Translations under genes and position numbers: made by a program
NCBI GenBank assembly: GCA_000349905.1
Contig: KB722737.1
Coordinates: 1,875,359-1,939,358 of the forward strand
Source of the DNA: Volvariella volvacea V23
Taxonomy: Eukaryota; Basidiomycota; Agaricomycetes; Agaricales; Pluteaceae
Direction: 5' to 3'
DNA length: 64,000 bases
Notes under the pieces: model-generated
Databases searched by the model: none
What the model was told of the DNA's origin: nothing
What the model saw: the letters and a program-made list of their open reading frames with translations, nothing else
Shown: positions 40,421-52,118 of the stretch, one piece after another
Layout of the letters: each line of letters begins with the position of its first letter
How positions within the stretch are numbered: position 1 is the first letter of the stretch

Positions 40421-42188
40421 TCATGTGATACTCACGACAACACGCATTTTGGCTTGGATCACATTCTTGATCAGTCGGACATAAAATAAGACATGACGTC
40501 TCCGAATATGCCTGGACGGGGATGCGTTTTCTAGTCTCTGCTCGTGAGGGACGTTGCTCACCAGCATATGATCTTGAGATACGCTATCTGGGGCGTGGTA
40601 ATACTCTGGTTGTATGGTGCTTGAATGAATACCATGGTGGTGTAATGCTTTCCGGATTTTGGATGCAATGGGCATGAAATCATGATCCCTTGAAGCGAGA
40701 ACATGTACGGATGCAACTATTTTGGATTCTGATAGTTGCCATATATGCAGTTCGTGGAGAGAGAGAACACCTTCGACGGCAAGAATAGACAATCGAACTT
40801 GATCAAGAGAAACGGTTGGGGGGACGCCTTGCAAAAGAATGAAAGATGCACTACGAACTGGACGGAAGAGCATCAGTATTTACAATAGACCAACTTTGAC
40901 GTGACGCACCAAGGGGGAGCGCACTTGAAAATATGATTATGGTAATAATAAGGCTGATGACGGGGTCGAAATAGTACTTATAGGTCCACGTCGTGAGCCA
41001 TATGACGAGGCCAGTGGCAATCACACCAACATTGCCAAGAGCATCGCCAATAACATGAAGAACGAGTGCACGCATATTCATTGATCCATGGTGATGCTGT
41101 GTCTCAGCAGGTGCAGGTAAGGGCACAGAGTCATGTTCCTCGTGAAGGAGGGGGGTGCGATCACTTGATATAGGCTGGACGGGATCATCTATAGTTTCTT
41201 CTTGGGTATCACTCAAGATGTCCGGATCTGGACGGAGGCGCGTGTAAGACCCACTGTGGCGACCTGGCAACGGAGGTGATGATGGCGGAGAAGGAGATCG
41301 AGCATGCGCAATCTCGTTGGCAGTCTGGACCAAGGACGCACGAGTGGCAGCTGGATGGCCATACATGGAGGCATAAGGGTCAGAGGACGCTTTGGACTCG
41401 GAGCGTTCACGACGCGTGATAGGGATCGTTTTCTGCCTCGGAGTAGTGTCTCCCGAGCGCGTCTCTATGCTGGAACTGATGACACTTGGTGGCTTGGATG
41501 TGGGGGGAGATGCGTGTGAATGTGCATGCTCTACGAAATGAAGGGTTCTAGTTTGATGACAGAGATACAGGCAATCGACGTACCATGGAACAAGAAGAGA
41601 CCGATAATGTTGGACGCTAGACCGAGAGAGCCGACAACGACGATGAGGCGGGGGTTCGATATTTCTGCGTGAAAGTTAACGCAAAGAGTTGCATAAAGAA
41701 CACTTCATACCTGGAGATGTGAAGAAGCGACCAATAGCCTCCAACGATATGGAGAAGCAGAGAGCGAGAAGAAAAACGCCATTGATCAACGCCGCGAGAA
41801 TTTCTGCTCTATGCCAGCCGTAAGAATAACGAGAGTCGTTGGTCGAGTGGGCCGTAAGCTAGGAATGGATAAGACAGCTTGAACGAGTTCTGAGATAGAG
41901 CTGTACTTTGATAGCATAGAGGGCGACAACTAAACTCATGACATCACTGACGGACAACGGAGTTAGGGATAGCAAGGACCCTTAGGATGAGAGGAAACGC
42001 ACTTGAGCATATGAAAGCTATCAGCCACCAGAGCAAGGGAGCCCACGGCATAACCTGATCCGGGACAGCTGAGAGGCAGAAAGGGAGTGAGAACTGAATG
42101 GAGACTTGCCGACGATGAGCTCGACGAAGAAGAAGAGGACGTCGATGACGAGAAGGAGAGTAATTCTGGCAGAACGCGACATGGCCAT
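40421..42188 (-). CDS. zinc/cation diffusion facilitator transporter, Zrc1/Cot1-like
   Basis: Exons 42110-42188, 42003-42054, 41907-41946, 41711-41858, 41584-41664, 40910-41530 and 40421-40857 encode 485 residues. CDF proteins export zinc from the cytosol, in fungi usually into the vacuole, in exchange for protons. The metal sites are in TM2 (LVADSFHMLNDVMSL) and TM5 (HVIGDALGNVGVIATG). Other helices are visible at RITLLLVIDVLFFFVEL and GVFLLALCFSISLEAIG. The long loop between TM4 and TM5 is Ser/Pro/His-containing (EHAHSHASPP, QHHHG). The first intron (42055-42109) begins GCAAGT. The C-terminal cytosolic domain (ILAVEGVLSLHELHIW) is intact; the last few codons could change with an extra intron. 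Confidence 0.92.
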
Positions 42189-42550
42189 GGTGTGGTGGAA
42201 TTAAGGAAAGTGGAGGAACAAAGCCAGGGAAATCCAATCTTCACGTAACACTACGGAGTTTCAATTCGACCCGGCTCTGATAAATCCTGTGATAATAAAG
42301 GTTACCTAGTTTATCGCTGTAGACACCTGCAAACCCCCCGCAATCCATGCGCGCTAGGATAGGGAATGGATCTGAGAAATATCGTTTGCGAGGTGCTCGA
42401 TCTCACGAGCAGGGTTGCCGGGCAATATGACGCTGCAGACTGAATGCAGCAGGAGCAGATTACTTTGGCTCTGATTGGCATCACCCCCTGAGATTTTCCA
42501 GATCTCTTTGTCGTTGCTCGCCTTTACCCATAGATTTCTCGCTAAACACA
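42189..42550. promoter_or_regulatory. divergent promoter between zinc transporter and eIF3h
   Basis: This 362-bp region lies between two outward-facing start codons. No clear TATA box or repeated element is seen. Short ORFs on both strands have no coding look. Confidence 0.45.
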
Positions 42551-43926
42551 ATGGCCACACCTGCTGCACCGTCAATGGCTGCTGCACTCGCAGCGTCATT
42601 ACCTGCCCAAGCTGCAGCACCTCTGAACCCAACACCAACTTATGTCGCTATTCCACCATCTATGTCCAAGGCAATCGATATAGAGGCCGAGATTCCTCTG
42701 ACGAGTGTTCAGCTGGATGGACTGGTCAGTACACAACAATGGATGAAGGGTTGTGAACACGTATCAAGCACAGGTGTTTAGGTTGCGACTAAGATCATCA
42801 AGCATGCTCGAGAGGCTCCATCGACGACGGCACATGGACTGCTATTGGGGTTGGATCTAGATGGTATCCTCGAGGTATCGAATTCATTTCCCTTGCCACA
42901 CCACTCGGGTGAGGATGACGAAAAGGCCGCAAAATCTATTGGTGGGTCGAGTACATGTCTGCAACGTTGGCCGAGAGCTGACCTTGACGGAATCAACAAA
43001 ACACCACAGCTCGGTATCAAGCCTCCATGCTGAGATCACTGAAAGAGGTTCAGTCAGATGACAGTGTCGTTGGCTTCTACCAGGCGACCTCTCTTGGTGC
43101 ATTCTTTAATCAGACCTTGGTGGACACGCAGGCCATCCACCAGGATAAGCTGAGGCACGGTGGGATCGTCGTTGTGCACGGTAGGTCTCCTCAAGGAGTC
43201 CTCAATGGGGTTTCATGGGAAGATTAATGCATGGCTCCAGACACTACGCAAACGGCCAGGGGGAATCCGTCATTCAGAGCATTTCGGCTAAGCGCAGCAT
43301 TTCTAGATGCATACAAAAAGTCCAATTTTGGAACGGCGAGGTAGGTGGACATTGTGCATTTGCATTAGACTATGCTAAAATGGCATGGCACTACCCTTAG
43401 CCTTGTCAATCACCGACTTACGTTCTCTTCCATAGTAGAAGAAGTTCCTCTCAAAATCCGGACGAATCCTCTCCTGAGTGCTTTCTTGGGAACGCTGATG
43501 GAGCCCAGCACCTCGGAGGTTACATCGCCGGAACGAGCGGCTGATTCGGCCTTGTCACCCACCTTCCACTCGCTTGAGATAGGGGCGACAGGACTGACAC
43601 GCAACCTGGAGCAGCTGGCGGAAGCCATAGACAACTACAAGACAGAGGAGAACAACCTGGCATACCTCTCACGGCAAATTGCACGGGAGCGCGCAAAAGC
43701 AGAAAGCTACGTACAGAAGCGCAGAGAGGAGAACCAAGCCCGTGTAGCGCAAGGTTTGGCGCCACTGCCTGAAGAGGACATTACACGGCTGTTCAAGATC
43801 CCGGCGGAGCCCAGCCGGCTGGAAAGTCTGCTACTGTTGGGACAGATCGATGCATACGCGAAAAGTCTGGAGGGCACAGCGAGCAACGGACTCGTGAAAA
43901 TGTATGCCACGAAGGCTAGCACGTAG
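42551..43926 (+). CDS. translation initiation factor eIF3 subunit h (MPN domain)
   Basis: Exons 42551-42724, 42782-42941, 43010-43180, 43241-43340 and 43401-43926 encode 376 residues. eIF3h is a non-catalytic MPN subunit of eIF3. After an Ala/Pro-rich start, the MPN core is VQLDGLVATKIIKHAREAP, then HGLLLGLDLDGILEVSNSFP, MLRSLKEVQSDDSVVGFYQA and FNQTLVDTQAIHQ. The JAMM zinc ligands are not complete, as expected for eIF3h. The C-terminal half is helical (GLTRNLEQLAEAIDNYKTEE, AYLSRQIARERAKAE). Confidence 0.93.
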
Positions 43927-44230
43927 CATGTAAAACACGATGTGCAGAATGTACGGTAATTAATGCAGCTGTGACCTGCCAAGACCCGATGGAGCGGCGT
44001 GGAAGAGAGTTTGGATGTATTTTTTAGGTAGGGATGGGACAAACAGGTACAAACAGTAGGGAGGGAAAATTGATGTGAGAAAAGCGCAACGGCAACGAGT
44101 TGGTTCCCTTGTAATTTGTAGTTTGAGCCTCCCTCACTCATTTATCGGCCCTCGCTCCTTATAAACCCTTCCCTCACCCTCCTTCTCATCCTTATCCTTG
44201 TTCCTTTCCTCCTCCCCCTCTCCACCAGCC
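43927..44230 (+). promoter_or_regulatory. promoter of the secreted barwin-like gene
   Basis: This 304-bp region lies between tandem genes. A TTATAAA box at 44159-44165 sits 66 nt before the ATG and is followed by a nearly pure pyrimidine leader (CCCTTCCCTCACCCTCC and more). This TATA-plus-CT-tract layout is typical of strongly expressed fungal genes. Confidence 0.55.
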
Positions 44231-45268
44231 ATGTCCGTCCTCAAGTCCGTCCTTGTCATTCTCTCAATCACCTTTTACGTCTCCGCACTCTCCACCCCCC
44301 ATATCGCCCGTGGAATCCACCACCGTCGCGCTGTGGCTGCTCGCTCTGCTTCCCCTGTTGCGCACGACACTCCTTTCATTCCTATCGCAAAGCGCACAAT
44401 CACTAGGCGATGCAGACCGCGCAATTCCACCGTCCCTGAGGTGCCCTCTTCCACCGTTGTTGAGCCCTCTTCCACCGTTGTTGAGCCCTCTTCCGCCGTT
44501 GCTGAGCCCTCTTCATCCTTGCCTCCTGTCAATGTCGCCCCCAGCCCAACTCTTCCCGCCATCTCTGAAGATGCTCGTCCCTCCACCACACGCGCTCAGC
44601 CTACCACCACCACTGAAGCAACGCCTACCCCTAGCCCTACTGAGGGAAATGACGGCGGAAATAATGGCGGAAACGGAGGTAGTTCTGGTGGCCCACCAGG
44701 ATTCTTTGAGGGTGTTCAGACTGGTGAAGGTTTGTATTGAAATCCAGATGTACCTATATTTTCAACTGACAATATTCCATTCCTCTAGGCACATTCTTCG
44801 ACAGTACGTGTCTCGGCAGTCTCTCTACTTTCTGCTTCATAACCGTTTTTCCTTAAGCCGGCCTCGGTTCTTGCGGATTTGTTAACACACCGGACGAACG
44901 TATTGTAGCCGTTTCCCATTTGCTCTATGACTCTTACCCGTACGTATTTTCCTGTGTTTGCGTCCAGTAGGCCAACTAATCTCATTTGATGCGATAGTGG
45001 CTACAATGGTGTTAATCCTAACAACAACCCCATCTGTGGCAGGCGAATTAATGTTAGATGTAAGCTTTTTTTAAGCTTATTCTACTTCTATCTGCTTACG
45101 ATGTCATCTCACTCCACTATAGTCCAAGGCAGAAGCACAAGTGTCATTGTCACGGACCGATGTGAAGGTTGCAAGGCTACTGACCTGGATTTCTCCCATG
45201 CTGCTTTCGCGGATCTCGCGGATTTCTCCGTTGGCCGTCTCCGAAATATCGAGTGGGAATGGGCTTAA
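44231..45268 (+). CDS. secreted barwin/RlpA-like double-psi beta-barrel protein (expansin-like)
   Basis: Exons 44231-44729, 44789-44803, 44858-44939, 44998-45059 and 45123-45268 encode 267 residues. A signal peptide (MSVLKSVLVILSITFYVSALS) is followed by a basic stretch with a dibasic KR site, a Ser/Thr/Pro/Val repeat region likely O-glycosylated, and a Gly/Asn-rich linker. The C-terminal ~100 residues form the double-psi beta-barrel: GTFFDTGLGSCGF, NPNNNPICGRRINV and VTDRCEGCKATDLDFS with conserved cysteines. Related small secreted fungal proteins loosen or bind cell walls; this one has no linked second expansin domain. One exon is only 15 nt. Confidence 0.88.
44444..44506 (+). repeat. 21-nt coding tandem repeat, 3 copies
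   Basis: Three head-to-tail 21-nt units (44444-44464, 44465-44485, 44486-44506) encode PSSTVVE, PSSTVVE and PSSAVAE, followed by a partial fourth unit. The first two copies are identical, the third has two changes. It lies in the presumed glycosylated stalk of the barwin-like protein and could vary in copy number between strains. Confidence 0.9.
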
Positions 45269-45517
45269 GTCCCTAGTCCCAATACCCCCTTTTTATTTTT
45301 GATTTGTGCTCTCTGGTTTTTATGCTCTGATGTTACAGCTTGATGCACCCTTCCCTGTCAATGCTTGCGTTGACGAGATCATATACCCAAGCTAGCTTGG
45401 TATTTCGCTGCTGGTTAGCGTTCATCTCGAGCCGGTTCTCCGCTAGAGTTTCCCCACCAGTGGAAATCATAGAATTTTGTGTAGCTTAGCTTGTTACAGT
45501 ACAAGTACTTCTTGAAA

Positions 45518-48449
45518 TTATATACCAAGAATATGATTCCAATACTCTTGTGTTGGTTTTCCTGCCACTGCCTCTGTTACGCCCATCATCAAGGCTCTAT
45601 CTCGTAGGTCTTTTGAGGACAGCATATATGCTACATCCAAAGCTAATTTTTGGTGAGGTAAGGGTAATTTGTGAAAGGGGCCTTCTAGTCGGCCTTTCGT
45701 CGGATGATGGACAGTAAAGAATGGTGTAAGCATTGGGTGCAAAGATGAAAGTAACTACGACGAAGGACAAGTAGTTAGTATGTTGCAGTAAGCCACACCA
45801 AGAAACTGACTTTAGGGTGGATGGCCTGGGAACCACGTTGATGCAGCCGCAGCAGCAGTCGAAGGATAATCTAAACAATACGAGCAGGGTTGTCAATAGA
45901 CCTAAAACCGGTGGAATGACGTTGCAATTCTCACCTCCGTTGTCATAGGGTTACTGTTTCCTAGTTCCCAGAGACATTTTGGGAGATGACAAAGCCACTC
46001 TTCTAAGCATTTGTCCCCTGGTTTGAATCGCAAGTCGCCCTGGTACTGCGGTTCTGTGCCAAGCTTAAATGGGCGCGTTCCGCCGCACGATAATCAGACT
46101 GGAGCGGGTTATGACTCAAAACTTGCGGACCACACACCAGGACCAAGTGACCAATAAAATGGGTCGAGATTCCCTTGACGGGAGAGGTGGCTGATACTCT
46201 AGACCCATGCTCCAGTAAGATATTGAGGATATTGTCTCTGGTGTCGTCCTTCGAAATACAAATCAATGCCCAAAGCGTCGGGAGTAATGCGTAGTATAGT
46301 GAAGCCGAAAGCGGTCTTCCAATGCCGATCACAGCCTCGCCCCGGAGAAGTTGAGTGACATATTCAACTAGGGCTGGTATATGCGTAGCTTTCGGTTGAT
46401 TCCCCATCGCTTGATTTCGCACGACGGCTCGCTTTTGTTGATGTCGTTGCTGTGGAAGTGGATGCGGTGCATTATTTGAGCCTGTCTTGTAATTCCTGGT
46501 TCTGGGCAATGAGGCTAGGGCTGCTAATTCGCAAAACGCAATGTTCGCTTGTTGGAAGGCTTGGGCGAACTAACAGAAACAGGGTATTTTAGAACACGTT
46601 TCGGGTTCGTGTAGAGAAGGGCGAAGGGTTCCTTGGTCGGCTTTGATATTTTCCAGATTGAGATGTAGATTCACCTTGTTGTCCCTGCTGGATGGCGGGT
46701 GGAACGGAAAGTATGGAGACAAATAACCAAGTATCGTTTCAATATCACCACAATTGAAGTCCTTTCTGGGCTGTGAGCAGTGTCGCCTCATGAGCGATAA
46801 GAAGCCGAGCACACTTACACCTGATCGCGGTAGAAGGAGTGGTATAAAAAGGTTTCGTGCTATCTGTAGCACTGCGAGCAATAATTCCGCTTCTTGTTCT
46901 GGTACGTTTGTTCCGGATGAGAATACCATTGGAGCACATTCAACTATGTTCGATACAATAATGGGCGTCAAAGAGTGGACGAGGTCCTATGTGCCTTCAG
47001 AACACGCTGCCATTCCTTGTCGGGTTCGCTCACCTGGAGGAATGAGTGATCAATAGACTGTCTCACTGCCTCGTCGTCGCCGTCGTCGCCTATGTCCATT
47101 AGCTGTGTCAAAGGCCACTGACCCGTCGGCGACACAAGTGAAATCAAATTCGGCGGGAAGGTGCACTGCCCAAATTCGAGGTCATCCGCCCAATATGTTT
47201 GGGGCGTGTTGAAGCGTGGCTTCAAAAATTGGCTGAAGGTATGGTAGGCATCAGATGTGGCGAAGAAATACTTCATGTAGAGCGGGTCGACACAACCGGT
47301 GGGCGACACGTTTAATTGAGACCCCAAGCCGTGTTGTGCCAAGCATTGATGGAGGAACTTCGATAACGATCTCAAGACGATGGATCGAGACTATTGAGGT
47401 CAACCTGGTGCTGACATCCAAAAAGAATTGGCTTACCTGGGGGCTCAATACAACAGCTGTGGTTGGGGTGGCTGTTCGGCCCATGCAAAAGATTACACAT
47501 TGTTTTGGATATTTCGTATAGTAGGGTGAGAGACACACCGATTGACCTATCAGCCGCAGTCCCGGCGTTCAACATGTTAAGATATCCTCGCAATATTCGT
47601 CCACCATGAGCATTTCCACTGCCGGCCCAACCTTCGACAACAGCAGTAGGAATATAATCGAGTAACGTATCCAGTATGCGGATGGCATCGAGCCGTATCT
47701 CGGGAAATATGTGAGTCTGGGCAGATGTCGTATAGAGAAGGAGTGTGTGAGCATGGGGCAAGAGGTCCTCCTGGTTAAGCCAGATTATTAGTAGCAGCGA
47801 TCGCAAAGACACCAGTAACCACCTACCTGTCTCACCAAAGGCAGGGACCAGTTTAAAAATGCAAGAAGGCTGCGGCGAATACCTGCGTCCTGATTCACAA
47901 AGTTGAATTGATGAGGTATTGGATGGGGGTTCGCTCACATCATCGGAGATTAGACGTGCACAGGCGTTCAACAGAGCAGTGAGCTTTAATTGGAACAGAC
48001 CAGGATTGGCCTGGAAGAGTTCCTGGAGTCCCAGCATCGCCTCTGGAGTTGCAGCGGCAGGGTGAGTATGAGAGCGGCCGGTGTGGTGTTTTAGTCACCT
48101 TTGCGTGTGTTGGTGTTGTGGTGCTTCAGCTGGGTGAGTAGGTCGTCGAAGGTCAGACGACGACGAGTAGTGGGCTCATTGGGATCCCTGGCCGCGGATA
48201 TACTCTGGGATGGCAGAGCAATGGCTAGAGTTGCGCTGGAGGTTAGACAGGGGGGGTATGACCAGTGCATGCCTACACTTTGCTTTGAAGGAGGTGTCCA
48301 CGACGTTGGAGGGTTGTTGCTTGGATTTGCCAAGCCTGAGCTTTGCTTTCTGGAGGACACGATGGTCAATACGACTGTGTGTGGAGGGCAAGACCACGAA
48401 CTGCAAAGTCTGCCGCTTTCTCTTTGCGTTTTTTGGCGCTCTTTGGCAT
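45518..48449 (-). CDS. IPI1: pre-rRNA processing protein Ipi1 (TEX10-like, Rix1 complex)
   Basis: Fourteen exons (48402-48449, 48279-48349, 48099-48235, 47939-48042, 47827-47889, 47539-47770, 47437-47471, 47034-47390, 46819-46986, 46675-46770, 46138-46569, 45935-46045, 45811-45870, 45518-45754) give 716 residues. Ipi1 works with Rix1 and Ipi3 in late pre-60S maturation. The start MPKSAKKRKEKAADFA and the KLRLGKSKQQPSNVVDTSFK segment with SQSIS and RRRLTFDDLLTQLKHHN are the family signature. An all-helical repeat fold follows (DLLPHAHTLLLYTTSAQTHI). The conserved late segment EEWLCHLPKCLWELG is recovered only after splicing. The intron between 46569 and 46675 is longer than usual (105 nt) and least certain. 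Confidence 0.87.
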
Positions 48450-48731
48450 GGCGATAGGACGAATCTACGTTTCGCTCACGTGGCCATCATCCGCTGTCAC
48501 GGTCCGTGATCTGCCGCCAGCACTCCCCCGCCTGGTCCTCCATCCATATGCATTTGCACGGATAATACGTGGCTGTATCTGCACTCATCCGCCAGCCTCT
48601 TTCTTCTTCCTGGCACTCCCCCTCCCGATGTTCTCCCGAGGAATTTCACTTTTTCTTAGGGTCAAGACACTGGCAAGAGTTAAAATGACCAGAGGTGTAC
48701 AACAGTCACTACTGGCAAGCCCATCTACAAG

Positions 48732-50922
48732 ATGCGATTCACTGCTCTCCTTGCAGCATGCTCTCTGGTTCATGCAGCCGTTGCCAGTGCATTATCGCCA
48801 CCGCGGGTTCCCAAGGGTTTCGTAACTACAAAGGGCACCCAGTTCCAACTCGACGGAAAGCCATATGTCGGTTTTACACCATCCTCTGCCGTCATAGGCA
48901 CTGACGCTCCTAGTAGGCCTTTGTTGGCGCAAATTCTTACGTCCGTGCGGATAGTGTCTCCTTAATAGGGGCTAACTGACGCCACGGCACTCACAGTGGC
49001 TTCCGCTCCTGCAACGTCAAGACGACATCGAGCGCACTTTCAGTGAGATGAAAAATGCTGGTCTCAAGGTCCTTCGAACTTGGGTGTGTTTCTAACTTAT
49101 TGCGTCGTGCTCCGTCCTCCTAATTCCATTTCAGGGCTTTAATGCCATCAATGGCACCGAACTAGAATGGGCGAAAGAATCTGGCTTGACATATTACCAA
49201 GTCACTCCCCTTCTCTGATTTCTTGTACAAGTCGTAATTGATTAGTCAATAGGTCTGGAACTCTTCCGATTGGGTTCTCAACGATGGCCCTCAAGGTCTT
49301 AAGCGCCTTGACAACATTGTAAACACGGCAGGAAGATATGGGATCAAAATTATCCTTGCGTTCACTAATAATTGGTAGCTCGTACCCTTTTCCAACGAGT
49401 CGTTCAGCTCTAATGAGAACTTGCAGGGTTGGGTACGGAGGCTCAGAGCTTTATGTCAATTGGATTGCTGGTGAAGGTGCTACGCACGATGTATTCTTCA
49501 GCGACCGTAGAATTATCGCGTCTTATCGTAAGTGCATCCCCTAAAGGCTTTGACGTAACTGCGCTCATTTTAGTAGAGCGATACGTCAAGACCATAGTTG
49601 ATCGTTATAAGAGCTCGCCGAACATCTTTGCTTGGGAACTCATGAATGAAGCTAGATGCCTAGGCGACCTGCCTAGTGGTCCCAATTGTCCGGCAAAGGG
49701 TTTGCTTCACACGTGGTACAAGGAACAATCAGAATTCGTTAGAAAACTGTAGGTTTATACCTTCAGTTATTTCTTCCGTTACATTGATGTCGTTAGTGAT
49801 CCTTACCACATGATCACTACCGGTGGTGAAGGTCACTTCTACTGGCCAGACAAGGATGTTGGTTACTGGTATAACGGTCACTGGGTCTCGGATTACAACT
49901 ATAATGGTCAAGGTTTGTAAGTACGCAGGTTGTCGGAGTTTATGCTGAATGTGTAACTTCGTAGCTGGTGAGGACTTCGACGGGGACCTCGCTCTGGAGA
50001 ACATCGACTTTGGGACATATGTAAGCACGTACAGTTTCAACTCCAAGCTATATACTAAACCCCTGATCAGCATATTTACCCGCAATTCTGGTAAGTTCTC
50101 CGTGCGTCCAATGGTTAGCGGCTAAGGCTGCTTATAGGTACTCAAACCTTGTGAGTCAGTTCTAGAATCAGTCAACATAACAACTGACGCTTTATTGAGG
50201 ATTATCCGGGCTCCAACTGGACCGTCAAGTCGTGGGGACTGAAATGGATTTCTGAGCATGCTGAGGGTGAGGATCCAGGCCATGCATATCTGCAGTTCAT
50301 TCAGTGCCTTCGTCCAGCCGCTCGTATAGCGAACAAGCCCCTCATCTTGGAAGAATTTGGTTCCTTCGGCCTTGGTCAGTACTTATATCTTTTGTCATGA
50401 TTTACAAGCTGAACCCCAAAAGCGAATAAGACGGAGATATATCCCGAATGGGTTGGGCTTGCGTTGCGTACTAATCATGCGTGAGTGTTAGACTGGAATT
50501 CTTTCCGCACTCATCTCATGTCGAGCCCAGTGGGTAAGTCCAGGCGTGCATAGTCTGAGGTTTGCTGAGGTCCTGGTAGCATCATGCCGTGGCAATTTGG
50601 TCAGCTAGGTTTAAGGGAAAACGGCGGCAATCGTTTGATCAAATACGCAGATGCTATCATCGATGGTGTAGGTAGCATCTCTTTGGAACTATATGGCACT
50701 GATATATTATATGTTCAATAGGCATCACCCAACGATGGTTTGTTGATTCCGCCTAATGTCCCACTGATACTTACGGGGGTTTGTTCAGGTTTTACTTACT
50801 ATAAGAACCAAACTGCCGTTTGGAACGTTTTTATGTTAGTAGACCCGCCTTCACTGCTCGACTTCAACTAACCGAATTATGTTAGTCGAGCAGCCAGGAT
50901 CCAAAACAGTCGATCTGGTTAA
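48732..50922 (+). CDS. secreted glycoside hydrolase family 5 endo-beta-1,4-mannanase-like enzyme
   Basis: Eighteen exons of 135, 24, 87, 66, 122, 101, 172, 116, 56, 20, 13, 175, 58, 3, 88, 16, 46 and 37 nt give 444 residues. Boundaries: 48732-48866, 48917-48940, 48997-49083, 49135-49200, 49253-49374, 49427-49527, 49577-49748, 49797-49912, 49965-50020, 50071-50090, 50138-50150, 50200-50374, 50423-50480, 50531-50533, 50580-50667, 50722-50737, 50789-50834, 50886-50922. A signal peptide (LLAACSLVHAAVASA) precedes FVTTKGTQFQLDGKPYAFVG. The acid/base Glu is in WELMNEARC, the nucleophile Glu in LILEEFGSFG. NIDFGTYHIYPQFW and the N-terminal pattern fit GH5 subfamily 7 mannanases of plant-wall degraders. 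Substrate is inferred. All phases agree. Confidence 0.9.
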
Positions 50923-51199
50923 AGGGAAGACATCTCTCATGGGCGGGGAATACACTTGCTGTTGTCATTTATGTCCTAATTAGGCAAGCCAGTTGATAAT
51001 ACAGTTGCCAATAGGATCCATTCGGACATGACAGACGGGAAAAATAGCAGGATAGCATGTACAAGATGGCACTGCGAGTGCAGAAGTGCAAAGGAATCGA
51101 AAAGTTAGAAACAAAAGCAAAACGGACATCATCTAATCCAGAGAAGCCAATATCGGGAGGCAAAGGGACATCTGGCTTCGTAAGGCTACATTATGGTGG

Positions 51200-51952
51200 T
51201 TACCACCCAAGCCTCGGGAAGGGGTGCTTCATGAAATCGACCTTGAGATCAAGACACAACATGTCCTCATCCCCCACAGTGAATCCACGAACAGAGACCA
51301 TAAATTTAGCTGTGCAGTGAATGAATACCTTGTTCACGCAAGGGGTATAAAACATTTTCTCACCGCGAGGTATCTCTTTGGGTAATGTGACGGTCTGCTC
51401 GACCTCGTAAGCACCCGGTTCAACGGGGCATTGGATGCTTGCATTAGCATTCTGACTATGGGGATCAAATCAGGGAGGAACGAAGTAATGAGCTAAGGTA
51501 GAACGCACGCTTCTTCGCAAACGTCAAAACGCTTCTGGAGCAACTTGACTAATCCTAGCTTCACTGTTACATCTGCATATGCACCCCACTAGTTCAAATG
51601 AGGTGAGCACTGGGAGTTTGGTACTCTCACATCCGAAACACACCTCGATTTCCTCCTTCGCCTTTCCTTTGACTCGCACAGTGAGGTCCTTTCCGGGTTG
51701 CGGTGGGTCAGGACTAACTGATATGGACTCTATTTGAATGACATCGGAAGGAAGTCCTGAATTAACAATACCAGTGAGATCTCGAGTTCATTTCATGACT
51801 AAAATGAACATACCACAGTCCACGTAGCTCCAGCTGTCAGTGGTATGAGGTGCATCATTAGCCTGTAGAGCAACTTGATATTCCACAGGACCGGACAAAG
51901 CGACGTTGAGGCAGGAGAGGGCGAGAAGGGCTAAGAAAGGTAGACGAGGCAT
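51200..51952 (-). CDS. NPC2: ML-domain phosphatidylglycerol/phosphatidylinositol transfer protein (NPC2-like)
   Basis: Exons 51814-51952, 51644-51756, 51509-51588, 51364-51455 and 51200-51309 encode 177 residues. The ML fold is a beta-sandwich that holds a lipid. A signal peptide (MPRLPFLALLALSCLNVALS) is followed by SWSYVDCGLPSDVIQIESI with the first conserved Cys, then GAYADVTVKLGLVKLLQKRF with DVCEE, and NASIQCPVEPGAYEVEQTV. Length and Cys pattern match fungal PG/PI-TP (yeast Npc2), a vacuolar or secreted sterol/phospholipid carrier. It is divergent from the next gene with 166 bp between starts. Confidence 0.92.
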
Positions 51953-52118
51953 GGAGGTAAGTGACTAGGAAGGCTGAGAAGAAGACCCGAGAACGATATA
52001 AAGTATGTCACATGTCACGGAACGTGACCATAACGAACACCGCCCTGCAATATTGACCTGTGCTGCGCCCTTTAACACACCACGACCACCTCGCCTCCTT
52101 TCCACTTTCCGCTCCAAA

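Noticed and set aside
44253..44885. Second plus-strand ORF of 210 codons overlapping the barwin-like gene
   Set aside because: Pro/Leu-rich out-of-frame reading of the same exon that runs through an intron; the signal peptide and barrel are in the other frame.
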